In this document: positions 43,688 through 53,379 of the stretch, one piece after another
How the letters are laid out: each line of letters opens with the position of its first letter
Numbering within the stretch: the stretch's first letter is position 1
Assembly (NCBI RefSeq): GCF_021390195.1
Contig: NZ_CP090003.1
Location: forward strand, 1,104,001 to 1,168,000
Reading direction: 5' to 3'
Length of the DNA stretch: 64,000 nt
Source: Flagellimonas sp. CMM7
Lineage (GTDB): Bacteria > Bacteroidota > Bacteroidia > Flavobacteriales > Flavobacteriaceae
Notes under the pieces: generated by a model
Seen by the model: the letters and a program-made list of their open reading frames with translations, nothing else
What the model was told of the DNA's origin: nothing
The model's database searches: none
Translations under genes and position numbers: made by a program

Positions 43688-46483
43688 TTATCTTCTTACC
43701 ATGTTGTCCTTGCTCTTGTCAAAGACATATTCTATTACTTGGGCATGCCTTCTTTGGGAACGCACCGCACTACCTGCGGCCGGAGCTCCATAAAATCTTC
43801 TGGATGCCACCCTAAATTGTTTTGCCTCGTCTAAATGCATCAATAAGTGACCCCAAGCTCCCATATTTCTTGGTTCTTCTTGGGCCCAAACCACATCATC
43901 CGCATTTTTATATTTTTTGACAATGCTTCGCATCTCTTTCACCGGCAATGGAAATAATTGTTCCAATCTAACCAATGCCACATCATCTCTTTTTAATTCT
44001 TCCTTCTTGCTCAATAGATCATAATAGAACTTACCTGTACAGAACACCAATGTTTTTACTTTGGATGCACTGGCCTTATCGTCATCAATTAGTGGCTGGA
44101 AACTTCCATTGGCCATTTCTTCTTTAGTGGACAATACTTTTGGGTGCCTCAATAAACTCTTAGGCGTAAAAACAATCAATGGTTTTCTAAAACCGGCCTT
44201 CATTTGTCTTCGCAATAAATGGTACATATTGGCCGGAGTGGTTACATCTGCCACATACATATTATCCTTAGCGCATAACTGAAGATATCTTTCCATTCTA
44301 GCGGATGAATGTTCCGCTCCCTGCCCCTCATATCCGTGAGGCAACAAAAGTACTAATCCATTTTGTAGCTTCCATTTATCTTCAGCAGAAGAAAGGTATT
44401 GATCAATTACTATTTGAGCTCCATTGCTAAAATCTCCAAATTGAGCCTCCCAAATAGTCAAGGTTTTGGGACTTGCCATGGCGTAACCATAATCAAAGCC
44501 CATTACCGCATATTCTGAAAGCAATGAATTATAGATATGGAATTTTCCATTTTGATTTTCACCCAACTCATTTAACAAAGTCACCTCTTCTTCATGCATC
44601 TCGGTTTTGATAACGGCATGACGATGTGAGAAAGTTCCCCTCTCCACATCTTGACCTGTCATACGGACATCATAGCCTTCTTCAATCAATGAACCATAAG
44701 CCAAAAGTTCTCCCATGGCCCAATCCAATTGATTATCCTCAAAGTACATTTTGTTCCTTGCTCCAACCAATCGCTCCAACTTTCTAAGAAATTTCTTTCC
44801 TTCTGGAAGAACGGTAATACTTTTTGCTATTTCATCAAGCTTCTTCAACTCATATGAAGTATCTATTGAACCCAACATAGCATCTTCTGCCATTTGACTG
44901 AATCCTTCCCATTCATCTTTCATAAATGGTGTAATTCTTGTCTTTTCAACTTTACGGGAATCCAATAAATCTTCCTCAAGGCTTTTCTTATATTCCACCT
45001 CAAGATTCTTTACATATTCTTTATCAATGACACCTTCGGCAATCAGTTTCTCTGCATAAATATCCCTTGGGTTAGGGTGCTTAGATATGGATTTATACAA
45101 CAAGGGTTGTGTAAATTTAGGCTCATCACCTTCATTATGTCCATATTTTCGGTAGCCCAATAAATCTAAGAAAACATCTCTCTTAAAACGCATTCTATAC
45201 TCCAATGCAAAAGTTGCGGCATGCACTACGGCCTCTGCGTCATCTGCATTTACATGTAGAACGGGCGATAAGGTTACTTTACCAACATCTGTACAGTAGG
45301 TAGACGACCTTGCATCTAAATAGTTGGTTGTAAATCCTATTTGGTTGTTGACCACAATATGAATGGTACCCCCTGTATGATAACCATCTAACCGAGCCAT
45401 TTGTATTACTTCATATACAATGCCCTGTCCTGCAAAAGCTGCATCTCCATGTACCAAAATTGGAAGTACCTCTGAAACATTTTCTTGGTGGTGACGATCT
45501 TGTTTTGCGCGGGCAATTCCTTCCACGATGCCATTAACCGTTTCTAAGTGCGATGGATTTGGAGCAATGTTCATATTGACCATTTTCCCTGAATCCGTCT
45601 CTCGCATGGACGTCCATCCTAAGTGATATTTTACATCTCCATCAAAGATAGCCTCCTCATAATCCTTTCCATCAAACTCGCTAAAGATATCTTTTGGTGA
45701 TTTGCCAAAAATATTGGTCAAAACACTTAAACGCCCTCGATGGGCCATCCCCATGACAAACTGTTTTACACCAGCACCGGCTGCTTTTTCAATAATAACA
45801 TCCAATGCAGGAATCAACGATTCTCCACCCTCAAGGGAAAAACGTTTTTGTCCAACATATTTGGTATGTAAAAAACTTTCAAAAGAAACTGCTTCATTAA
45901 GCTTTCTGAGAATGTTTTTCTTTTCATCAGCAGAAAAAGTTGGCCGATTGTCATTTATGTTAAGCCAATCTTGAATCCATTGAATACGCTCCGGTGTACG
46001 AATATACATGTACTCCACACCAATAGCATCACAATAAATCCGTTCTAAATGGGCGATGATATTTTTAAGGGAACTTGGTCCGATACCAATAACTTTGCCC
46101 GCATCAAAAACAGTACCCATATCCTCATCTGCCAATCCAAAATTGGATACCTCCAATGATGGTTCATACCTTCTTCTTTCCCTTACCGGATTTGTCTGTG
46201 TAAACAAATGCCCACGAGAGCGGTAACCATCAATCAGACGTATCACCTGGAATTCCTTTTGCAAGGATTGTGGAATCTCTATTTCTTGACCGTTGGCCAA
46301 GGTCAATGACCCGTTTTCCGAAGCTACATCCAACTCGTCCAACGAGCTCTCAAGTCCAAAATCAAATCCTTGAAAGAAAGCCCTCCAACTAGGTTCAAGA
46401 CTATCTGGGCTTGTTAGGTATTTATCATATTGCTCCGCAAAGAATGACGTATGCGCAGCGTTTAAAAAAGAATATTTATCCAT
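43688..46483 (-). CDS. sucA: 2-oxoglutarate dehydrogenase E1
   Basis: A 931-aa thiamine-diphosphate decarboxylase of the TCA cycle. The N-terminus NAAHTSFFAEQYDKYL is the E2/E3-binding segment; HRGRLSVLTNIFGKSP and HGDAAFAGQGIVYEV, with GTIHIVVNNQIGFTT, form the ThDP and Mg site; the transketolase-like half has SSAEDKWKLQNGLVLLLPHGYEGQGAEHSS. Length matches the family. sucB follows in the same operon. A TATTTTTG -7 element is located 37 bases upstream of the ATG. Confidence 0.97.
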   Translation of the reverse strand: MDKYSFLNAAHTSFFAEQYDKYLTSPDSLEPSWRAFFQGFDFGLESSLDELDVASENGSLTLANGQEIEIPQSLQKEFQVIRLIDGYRSRGHLFTQTNPVRERRRYEPSLEVSNFGLADEDMGTVFDAGKVIGIGPSSLKNIIAHLERIYCDAIGVEYMYIRTPERIQWIQDWLNINDNRPTFSADEKKNILRKLNEAVSFESFLHTKYVGQKRFSLEGGESLIPALDVIIEKAAGAGVKQFVMGMAHRGRLSVLTNIFGKSPKDIFSEFDGKDYEEAIFDGDVKYHLGWTSMRETDSGKMVNMNIAPNPSHLETVNGIVEGIARAKQDRHHQENVSEVLPILVHGDAAFAGQGIVYEVIQMARLDGYHTGGTIHIVVNNQIGFTTNYLDARSSTYCTDVGKVTLSPVLHVNADDAEAVVHAATFALEYRMRFKRDVFLDLLGYRKYGHNEGDEPKFTQPLLYKSISKHPNPRDIYAEKLIAEGVIDKEYVKNLEVEYKKSLEEDLLDSRKVEKTRITPFMKDEWEGFSQMAEDAMLGSIDTSYELKKLDEIAKSITVLPEGKKFLRKLERLVGARNKMYFEDNQLDWAMGELLAYGSLIEEGYDVRMTGQDVERGTFSHRHAVIKTEMHEEEVTLLNELGENQNGKFHIYNSLLSEYAVMGFDYGYAMASPKTLTIWEAQFGDFSNGAQIVIDQYLSSAEDKWKLQNGLVLLLPHGYEGQGAEHSSARMERYLQLCAKDNMYVADVTTPANMYHLLRRQMKAGFRKPLIVFTPKSLLRHPKVLSTKEEMANGSFQPLIDDDKASASKVKTLVFCTGKFYYDLLSKKEELKRDDVALVRLEQLFPLPVKEMRSIVKKYKNADDVVWAQEEPRNMGAWGHLLMHLDEAKQFRVASRRFYGAPAAGSAVRSQRRHAQVIEYVFDKSKDNMVRR

Positions 46484-46520
46484 AGACAGTTTCTACTAAA
46501 ACCTATCTGAAAAATTTAAC

Positions 46521-46528
46521 CAAAAATA
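46521..46528 (-). promoter_or_regulatory. -7 element of sucA-sucB
   Basis: TATTTTTG on the minus strand, 37 bases before the sucA ATG. A TTG lies 21 bases further upstream, slightly longer than the usual 19-base spacing. Confidence 0.5.
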
Positions 46529-46580
46529 CAACAATTACCAGAGGTAGGTCAACAAACTTAATCATAATCGAAAAAATCTT

Positions 46581-46937
46581 TCAGGAGCTATATTTGTCCT
46601 TAAACCAAACTTTCTGCAACTCCCTTTTTAAAAGTAAAAAACATACTTCTGCAGAAGTATCCACCGCATCTTCAGCTTGAATTTTCTTTACCGCGCTTTC
46701 TGGAATATCCACAACATACAAAAGGTTCAGATATTCTTGAAACTTTTCTAAAATCAAGAAATATATTTTTTCATGCAAGATTTTTCTAAGTTCTTGGGGT
46801 TTTATATCCATGTTGAACTCTAGCCTAGCATTGGCCATTTCAAAATCCTTTTTTATTTGCGTGAGCAGTTTTTGGTAGAGCGACTCCTTTTGAGCCGTTT
46901 CCAATAATTCTTGACTGTTATTGAAGTTAATCAGCAT
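46581..46937 (-). CDS. Hypothetical protein, 118 aa
   Basis: A 118-residue, mostly helical, cytoplasmic protein with no signal peptide or membrane segment. The sequence is rich in Leu, Glu and Lys (LLETAQKESLYQKLLTQIKKDFEMANARLEF), followed by a hydrophobic helix FLILEKFQEYLNLLYVVDIPESAVKKI and an end with CFLLLKRELQKVWFKDKYS. I do not recognise a domain. Codon use is like its neighbours and the length suggests a real gene. It lies between an amidohydrolase gene and sucA, all on the minus strand. Confidence 0.65.
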   Translation of the reverse strand: MLINFNNSQELLETAQKESLYQKLLTQIKKDFEMANARLEFNMDIKPQELRKILHEKIYFLILEKFQEYLNLLYVVDIPESAVKKIQAEDAVDTSAEVCFLLLKRELQKVWFKDKYSS

Positions 46938-46969
46938 ACTTTATTTACGTACAACTTCCCGAGAAAGAC

Positions 46970-48247
46970 TTATTCAGATTTATATATTTCCCCCTCTTTC
47001 ATCACAAATACAACATTTTTTAATGTTTCCACATTATCCTTGGGGTTTTCATCTACAGCAACAATATCCGCTAAAAAGTTTTCCTTTAATTGGCCTAGAT
47101 TACTGCCCATTCCCAAAAGTTCCGCATTGGTTACCGTAGCAGATTTTAGAGCTGCCATTATAGGCATTCCAGCTTCAACCATATAACTAAATTCCCTTGC
47201 GTTTTCACCATGTGGAAAAACCCCAGCATCTGTTCCAAAAGCAATTGGAACTCCTTTTTTATAAGCTCTTTGAAACATTCCCTGTATTTTAGGCCCTATA
47301 TCTCTTGCTTTTTGCGCGACCACTTCTGGAAAATATCCAGGTATTTTTGCTTTCTCCGTCACTTGTTTGCCTGCCGTAATGGTCGGCACTAAGTACGAAT
47401 TATGCTGAATCATTAAATCCATGGTTTCTTCACTCATCAATGTTCCATGTTCTATAGTTTTGATTCCTCCTTTTACAGCGCGTTGCATTCCTTCATCCCC
47501 ATGTGCGTGAGCAGCAGTAAGCATATTATAATCCTTCGCAGTATCAGTAATTGCTTTTATTTCCTCAATCGTAAATTGTGGATTTTGACCACTCTTTGCA
47601 ACACTCAAAACTCCGCCCGTAGCAGTAATTTTGATAACATCTGCCCCATCTTTATAACGTTGTCTTACTGCTTTTTTTCCATCTTCAGGAGAATTGACAA
47701 CTCCCTCTTTTGGACCAGGATCCCCCATTAAAGACTTTTTCATTCCATTGGTTGGGTCTGCATGTCCACCAGTTGTTCCAATGGCCTTTCCAGCAGTAAA
47801 AATTCTAGGACCTACAACACTACCTTTATTGATAGCTTTTCTAAGTGCTATGTTTACTCCACTCCCACCTAAATCACGTACCGTTGTAAACCCCGCCATT
47901 AAAGTATTTTTGGCATACACTGTGGACTGAAAGGCCACATCCGCTTCATTATCCGTAAATCTTTGAATATAGGCACTGGGACTGGACTGTCCTTCTATAT
48001 GAATGTGTAAATCGATAAATCCAGGGAGTACCGTTTTGTTTTTTAAGTCAACGACTTTGTCTTCTGCACCGCCTGTTTTGTATCCGTTTTGAATGGATTT
48101 GATACTATTCCCCGAAACAACAATGGTCTTTTCCGAAAGCACTTTTCCAGACTGCACATCAACTATTTTGCCACATTGAAGATAGGTTTCCTGGGCGAAG
48201 AGGATTGAAGTAAATAATGAGACGAATACTAAGAGGACGTTTTTCAT
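46970..48247 (-). CDS. Secreted amidohydrolase (imidazolonepropionase-like group)
   Basis: A 425-aa metal-dependent hydrolase with a signal peptide ending LFAQ. Metal ligands: HIHIEG after GFIDL (His-x-His), the carbamylated-lysine position in DVIKITATGG, AHAHGDEG, the EHGTL strand, and AFGTDAG with the final Asp. It belongs to the amidohydrolase group that includes Xaa-Pro and Xaa-Arg dipeptidases and organophosphate hydrolases. The signal peptide places it in the periplasm, where a peptide role is likely but unproven. It lies after galE on the same strand, but a terminator separates the two. Confidence 0.88.
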   Translation of the reverse strand: MKNVLLVFVSLFTSILFAQETYLQCGKIVDVQSGKVLSEKTIVVSGNSIKSIQNGYKTGGAEDKVVDLKNKTVLPGFIDLHIHIEGQSSPSAYIQRFTDNEADVAFQSTVYAKNTLMAGFTTVRDLGGSGVNIALRKAINKGSVVGPRIFTAGKAIGTTGGHADPTNGMKKSLMGDPGPKEGVVNSPEDGKKAVRQRYKDGADVIKITATGGVLSVAKSGQNPQFTIEEIKAITDTAKDYNMLTAAHAHGDEGMQRAVKGGIKTIEHGTLMSEETMDLMIQHNSYLVPTITAGKQVTEKAKIPGYFPEVVAQKARDIGPKIQGMFQRAYKKGVPIAFGTDAGVFPHGENAREFSYMVEAGMPIMAALKSATVTNAELLGMGSNLGQLKENFLADIVAVDENPKDNVETLKNVVFVMKEGEIYKSE

Positions 48248-48335
48248 ATTTTTTGAATTAGCTAATTTGTGTCTTAAAAATAAGCATACATTCCTTCTCT
48301 ACAATAAGAAATTCTACGACCTGAAATTAATTCAA

Positions 48336-48360
48336 TAAAAAAACCCATCTAAAGATGGGC
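48336..48360 (-). terminator. Terminator of galE
   Basis: Read on the minus strand, CCCATC-TTTA-GATGGG is followed by TTTTTTTATT. It lies about 20 bases after the galE stop codon. Confidence 0.8.
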
Positions 48361-48381
48361 TTCCATTTACGTTTTGTATTC

Positions 48382-49398
48382 CTAATTTCTAATCTTTTGT
48401 TCCCAGTCCCATGCAGATTTCATGGAATCATCTAATGTAGACTGAGCTTTCCAGCCAAGAATTTGGTTCGCTTTTTTAGTGTCTGCGTAAGCTTGAATTA
48501 CATCTCCAGGCCTTCTATCCACTATTTTATAGTTCAAATTTTTCCCTGATACTTTTTCAAAACTATGAATTACCTCTAGCACAGAACTACCTTTCCCTGT
48601 CCCGAGATTGAATACTTCGTAATTCGCTTCGTTTTTTTGATTTAGCAATCGCTTTAAAGCAACTACATGGGCTTTTGCTACATCAACCACATGAATATAA
48701 TCCCGAATACATGTACCGTCCTCCGTTGGGTAATCATCACCAAAAACAGATAATTGCTCTCTAAGACCTATTCCCGTTTGTGTTATGTATGGAAGTAAAT
48801 TTTGGGGAACACCTATGGGCAACTCCCCTATTTCTACTGTCGGATGCGCTCCTATGGGGTTAAAATACCGAAGTGCAATTGCCGCTAGTTGCGGATTTAC
48901 ATTGCAAGTGTCTTTTATAATTTCTTCACCAACTTGTTTTGTATTTCCATAAGGTGATTCAGCAGGTTTTACTGGAGCATCTTCAGTAATGGGAAGTTTA
49001 TCTGCCTGTCCATACACAGTACAGGAAGAACTAAATATAAAATTGGACTTATCTTGTTTTGTAAGCTCTTGAAGCATATACACCAAAACCCCAAGGTTGT
49101 TTTCATAATACAAAAGTGGGTTTTCAACACTTTCTCCAACTGCTTTGGAAGCTGCAAAATGAATTACACCTTCAATATTATTATGTTTTGCAAAGAATTG
49201 TTGAACATCAGTCTTGTTGCGAAGATCCATTTTCTCAAAAATGGGTTTCTTCCCCGAAATCGCCTCGATACCTACCAAAACATCTTCAGAAGAATTGGAT
49301 AAGTTATCAATGATTACCACCTCAAAACCTTCATTCTGAAGTTCAACTACGGTATGAGAACCTATAAATCCCAAACCTCCTGTTACAAGTACTTTCAT
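48382..49398 (-). CDS. galE: UDP-glucose 4-epimerase
   Basis: A 338-aa short-chain dehydrogenase/reductase. The NAD-binding motif is GGLGFIGSHT at the N-terminus; catalytic residues are Ser in FSSSCTVYG and Tyr-x3-Lys in SPYGNTKQ. The DNLSNSSEDVL segment and RYFNPIGAHP are typical of GalE. It interconverts UDP-glucose and UDP-galactose for glycan synthesis. It begins 6 bases after the DegT aminotransferase gene, so both are likely for surface polysaccharide. A terminator follows. Confidence 0.95.
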   Translation of the reverse strand: MKVLVTGGLGFIGSHTVVELQNEGFEVVIIDNLSNSSEDVLVGIEAISGKKPIFEKMDLRNKTDVQQFFAKHNNIEGVIHFAASKAVGESVENPLLYYENNLGVLVYMLQELTKQDKSNFIFSSSCTVYGQADKLPITEDAPVKPAESPYGNTKQVGEEIIKDTCNVNPQLAAIALRYFNPIGAHPTVEIGELPIGVPQNLLPYITQTGIGLREQLSVFGDDYPTEDGTCIRDYIHVVDVAKAHVVALKRLLNQKNEANYEVFNLGTGKGSSVLEVIHSFEKVSGKNLNYKIVDRRPGDVIQAYADTKKANQILGWKAQSTLDDSMKSAWDWEQKIRN

Positions 49399-49404
49399 GC
49401 TTAA

Positions 49405-50559
49405 TTATTGGTTTACAAAATCTATGACCAAATTGGTTATAAATTGAATTTGCTCATCATCCAGTTCTGTATGCATAGGAAGTGAAATCACTTCCTTTAT
49501 CAATTGATTGGTCACTGGAAAATCAGCTTCATTATAGCGTTCATCCACGTATGCTTTTTGGCTGTGCAAAGGAATTGGATAATACACTCCACAAGGAACG
49601 TTGTTATCATTTAAATGTTGCACCAATCCGTCTCTTTTTTCGTTCAATATTCGTAAGGTATATTGATGAAAAACATGACAATCACATGGGCCGCAGATTC
49701 CATCACAACTATTTACCGTCTTAGGAACCACTATATTACTATGCCCTTTAAAGGCCTCTGAATATTTTCTGGCAGCTTCCCTTCGTTTTCTATTATAGTT
49801 GTCCAAATTAGGAAGTTTTGCTCTTAAGACAGCCGCTTGGATGGAATCTAGTCTGGAATTTACACCAACCACGTCATGATGATATCTTTTATACATACCA
49901 TGATTTACTATTCCACGGATGGTGTGGGCCAAATCATCATCATTCGTAAAAATAGCTCCACCATCTCCATAACATCCGAGGTTTTTTGACGGAAAAAAGG
50001 ATGTAGAAGCAACGTGCCCAATAGTTCCCGCTTTTCGTTTTTCTCCACTTTGAGAAGTATAGGTTGCACCAATTGCTTGAGCATTATCCTCGATTACATA
50101 CAAATTATGCTTTTCAGCCAATTGCATTATTGCATCCATATCTGCACATTGTCCAAACAAGTGCACCGGAACTATAGCTTTTGTTTTTGGTGTAATTGCT
50201 TTCTCAATGGCTTTTATATCAATATTGAAAGTATCGGGCTCAACATCAACTAAAACAGGAGTAAGATTTAGAAGGGCTATGACTTCCACTGTGGCAGCAA
50301 ATGTAAAGTCCGCCGTGATAACCTCATCTCCGGGTTGTAGACCAAGACCCATCATACATATTTGAAGTGCATCTGTTCCATTTGCGCATGGAATTACATG
50401 CTTAACATTCAGATATGCTTCCAATTCCTTTTGAAAAGCATGAACTTGAGGCCCATTAATAAAAGCTGAAGAATCTAGAACTTCTGAAATCGAATTGTTC
50501 ACTTCATCTTTTATACCTTCATATTGACTTTTTAGGTCAACCATTTGTATTTTCTTCAT
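49405..50559 (-). CDS. DegT/DnrJ/EryC1/StrS sugar aminotransferase with a Cys cluster
   Basis: A 384-aa PLP aminotransferase that adds amino groups to keto-sugar nucleotides. PLP lysine is Lys192 in SFFPSKNLGCYGDGG; other motifs are CANGTDALQI (58-67) and EDNAQAIGA. A cysteine cluster CDGICGPCDC (Cys285, Cys289, Cys292, Cys294) precedes HVFHQYTL, the acceptor-binding strand. This cluster is not part of the general family pattern and could bind a metal. It is in an operon with galE. Together with kdtA across the divergent gap it suggests LPS or capsule building. The exact sugar is not known. Confidence 0.9.
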   Translation of the reverse strand: MKKIQMVDLKSQYEGIKDEVNNSISEVLDSSAFINGPQVHAFQKELEAYLNVKHVIPCANGTDALQICMMGLGLQPGDEVITADFTFAATVEVIALLNLTPVLVDVEPDTFNIDIKAIEKAITPKTKAIVPVHLFGQCADMDAIMQLAEKHNLYVIEDNAQAIGATYTSQSGEKRKAGTIGHVASTSFFPSKNLGCYGDGGAIFTNDDDLAHTIRGIVNHGMYKRYHHDVVGVNSRLDSIQAAVLRAKLPNLDNYNRKRREAARKYSEAFKGHSNIVVPKTVNSCDGICGPCDCHVFHQYTLRILNEKRDGLVQHLNDNNVPCGVYYPIPLHSQKAYVDERYNEADFPVTNQLIKEVISLPMHTELDDEQIQFITNLVIDFVNQ

Positions 50560-50640
50560 CCAAGATATATTATGGCATAAAATTAAGAAATTAAGGCACC
50601 ATAACCACCTATTGATGAAAGAATGTATTTTAGCGGAAAT

Positions 50641-51885
50641 ATGATGTTTGTGCGCTTCGTTTACAACTTTTTAATTACGCTCTCTTGGATTGTTTTAAGG
50701 ATCATTGCGATTTTTAGCACCAAAATGAAATTGTTTGTCTCTGGGAGAATGGGCGTATTTAAACAGTTGAGCACAAAAACATCCAAAGATGATCGGTTTA
50801 TCTGGATGCACGTTGCGTCTTTGGGGGAATACGAACAGGGGCTTCCTATTTTGGAAAAAATAAAATCCGACTACCCATCCCATAAAATTGCACTTACCTT
50901 TTTTTCCCCATCTGGTTACGAGGTAAAGAAAAATACTCCCATTGCCGATATTGTTGTCTATCTACCCATGGATACCATATCCAACACGAAAAAATTTCTT
51001 GACATGGTCAAGCCAGAACTTGCAATTTTTATAAAGTATGAAATTTGGCCCAATTACCTTTATGAATTGAGACAAAGAAATATTCCGACCGTATTGGTTT
51101 CTGCCATATTCTCCAATAGGCAAATCTTTTTCAAACCTTTTGGTGGTTTTATGAGAAATAGCCTGAAAACTTTTTCTCATTTTTTTGTTCAGGATAAAAA
51201 CTCAAAAGACCTATTATCATCCATAGATTTTAAAAATGTAACGGTTAGTGGTGACACTCGTTTTGATCGCGTCTTGGAAATTTTACAAAGAGACAATTAC
51301 TTAGATTTTATGAGCGAGTTTAAAAAAGATAATCACTGTTTGGTAGCAGGCAGTACATGGCCTCAAGATGAAGAAATCTTGGTCAACTGGATCAACATCT
51401 CGAGTGAACAATTAAAATATGTCATTGCTCCGCATACCATTAAAGAAATTCATGTTGAAAGATTAAAAAGCAGTATTTCAAAAAAATCGATTTGCTTTTC
51501 AAAAATAAAAGGAGAAGACCTTTCCAATTTTGATGTAATCGTTATAGACACCATTGGGCTTTTGACAAAAATTTATAGCTATGCTGATATAGCCTATGTG
51601 GGCGGCGCTTTTGAAACTGGCCTGCACAACACTTTGGAACCAGCAGTTTATGGCATACCTGTAGTTATTGGCCCAAAATATAACGGGTTTAAGGAGGCAG
51701 AGGATTTGGTTGAAGAAAAAGGGATACAGGTTATTGCAAATAACAAGGAGTTCAACGAATTGATGAAACGCTTCATTAACGATAGTGACTTCAGAGAAAG
51801 CACTGGTAAAATCAATTCAAAATACATCAGCAAAAATATAGGTGCAACGGAGCAGGTTATGACCTACATTGAATCTGTTCTTTAA
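50641..51885 (+). CDS. kdtA: 3-deoxy-D-manno-octulosonic acid transferase
   Basis: A 414-aa GT-B glycosyltransferase (GT30) that adds Kdo to lipid A. A short membrane anchor (VYNFLITLSWIVLRIIAIFS) starts it. HVASLGEYEQGLPIL contains the catalytic Glu; FSPSGYEVKK and DTRFDRV are typical segments, and the C-terminal sugar-nucleotide domain includes VAGSTWPQDEE and YVGGAFETGLHNTLEPAVYG. I chose ATG 50641; the frame also opens at 50623. It is divergent from the DegT/galE operon and lies 32 bases before the sugar transporter gene. Confidence 0.92.
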   Translation: MMFVRFVYNFLITLSWIVLRIIAIFSTKMKLFVSGRMGVFKQLSTKTSKDDRFIWMHVASLGEYEQGLPILEKIKSDYPSHKIALTFFSPSGYEVKKNTPIADIVVYLPMDTISNTKKFLDMVKPELAIFIKYEIWPNYLYELRQRNIPTVLVSAIFSNRQIFFKPFGGFMRNSLKTFSHFFVQDKNSKDLLSSIDFKNVTVSGDTRFDRVLEILQRDNYLDFMSEFKKDNHCLVAGSTWPQDEEILVNWINISSEQLKYVIAPHTIKEIHVERLKSSISKKSICFSKIKGEDLSNFDVIVIDTIGLLTKIYSYADIAYVGGAFETGLHNTLEPAVYGIPVVIGPKYNGFKEAEDLVEEKGIQVIANNKEFNELMKRFINDSDFRESTGKINSKYISKNIGATEQVMTYIESVL

Positions 51886-51917
51886 TTTTTTCCTAGTTTT
51901 AAGAAAATCAACTTACT

Positions 51918-53276
51918 ATGAACAATCGCATATTTAAGATTTCGCTCACCGCTGCTTTAGCGGGTTTTTTATTTGGTTTTGACACGGTTGTCATATCAGG
52001 AGCTAATCTACCCATTAAGGAACTTTGGGACACCTCTCCCCTTTTTCATGGGGTTTTTATTATGAGCATGGCTTTATGGGGAACTGTTTTGGGTTCACTA
52101 TTTGGAGGAATCCCCTGCGATAAATTAGGTAGAAAAAAGACCTTAATATGGATTGGGATACTTTATTTTATCTCTGCTCTTGGCTCCTCTGTAGCTCAAG
52201 ACCCTTATCTTTTTTCATTCTTCAGGTTTATTGGCGGTGTTGGAGTTGGAGCTTCATCTGTAGCAGCACCTATTTATATTTCAGAAATTTCCACACCTGA
52301 AAACAGAGGAAAGCTCGGTGCTATGTACCAATTCAATATTGTCTTTGGTATTTTCATTGCTTTTATATCCAACTATTTACTAAAAGGTTTTGACGGTGCC
52401 AACGATTGGCGATGGATGCTAGGTATTGAAGCTGTTCCTGCCTTGGCATATACAGCAATGGTTTTTTACATTCCCAATAGTCCAAGATGGCTTATTACCA
52501 AAAAACAAGATGAGAAGGAGGCGCTTAAAGCTTTGGAGTTTATTACCAACGCGGAAGTGGCCAAACTTAGGTTACAAGAAATTAAAGAAGCACTTGGGAA
52601 AACTTTTTCCAAGGAAAAGCTCTTTTCTGGAAAATACAAGAAACAATTGTTGTTAGCTTTTTTAATAGCATTTTTCAACCAACTTTCAGGTATAAATTTT
52701 GTACTCTACTATGCACCAGAAATATTGGAGCGTGCAGGTCTAGCATCAAAGGAATCTTTGTTCAGCTCTATTTCCATTGGTATTGTAAATCTAGTTTTTA
52801 CGCTCATAGGCATCCGCTTAATTGATCGTCTGGGGCGTAAACAATTAATGAAAATTGGCTCCTTAGGTTATATTATGAGTTTGGCTATGGTGGGTTGGTG
52901 TTTTTATGCAGATGCCAGTTCGACCTTGTTGCTAGCTTTTATTTTGGTTTTCATTGCATCACATGCCATTGGACAGGGAGCAGTAATATGGGTGTTTATT
53001 TCTGAAATATTCCCAAATAACGTACGGGCCTCTGGCCAATCTTGGGGCACTGGCACACATTGGATTTTTGCCGCTGTCATAACTTTGGTCACCCCAATTT
53101 TCTTGGATGCTGATAAAGGAATTTTTCGAGAGAACCCTTGGCCCATTTTCTTGTTCTTTGCCTTAATGATGGTGCTTCAATTGCTATGGGTGATTTTTGC
53201 AATGCCAGAAACAAAAGGAGTAACTTTAGAAGAACTGGGCAAGAAATTAAGTTCCAACAAGTCCAAATCCAATTAA
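51918..53276 (+). CDS. Sugar porter (MFS) family transporter
   Basis: A 452-aa 12-helix transporter. Sugar-porter motifs: GFLFGFDTVVISGA in helix 1, DKLGRKK between helices 2 and 3, RFIGGVGVGASSVAAPIYISEIS in helix 4, the quinone-like GINFVLYYAPEI in helix 7, DRLGRK, and PETKGVTLEELG at the end. It should couple proton or facilitated uptake of a hexose or pentose; the sugar is unknown. It follows kdtA by 32 bases. It is not in an obvious sugar-utilisation cluster. Confidence 0.92.
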   Translation: MNNRIFKISLTAALAGFLFGFDTVVISGANLPIKELWDTSPLFHGVFIMSMALWGTVLGSLFGGIPCDKLGRKKTLIWIGILYFISALGSSVAQDPYLFSFFRFIGGVGVGASSVAAPIYISEISTPENRGKLGAMYQFNIVFGIFIAFISNYLLKGFDGANDWRWMLGIEAVPALAYTAMVFYIPNSPRWLITKKQDEKEALKALEFITNAEVAKLRLQEIKEALGKTFSKEKLFSGKYKKQLLLAFLIAFFNQLSGINFVLYYAPEILERAGLASKESLFSSISIGIVNLVFTLIGIRLIDRLGRKQLMKIGSLGYIMSLAMVGWCFYADASSTLLLAFILVFIASHAIGQGAVIWVFISEIFPNNVRASGQSWGTGTHWIFAAVITLVTPIFLDADKGIFRENPWPIFLFFALMMVLQLLWVIFAMPETKGVTLEELGKKLSSNKSKSN

Positions 53277-53316
53277 TCCATACAGGACATACTTAAAAGT
53301 TACCCGTTAATCGAAT

Positions 53317-53364
53317 AACAATGTGGAATTTATAATTGATACATGAATAATTCCTTACATTGTT
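53317..53364. repeat. Imperfect inverted repeat after the MFS gene
   Basis: AACAATGT-GGAATT (53317-53330) pairs with AATTCC-TT-ACATTGTT (53349-53364); the stem has a 2-base bulge and an 18-base loop. No T run follows, so it is not a standard terminator. Confidence 0.35.
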
Positions 53365-53379
53365 AGAAATTACACTATT

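Noticed and set aside
53317-53364. Inverted repeat as terminator of the MFS gene
   Set aside because: It has a bulge, a large loop and no T run, so I list it only as a repeat.
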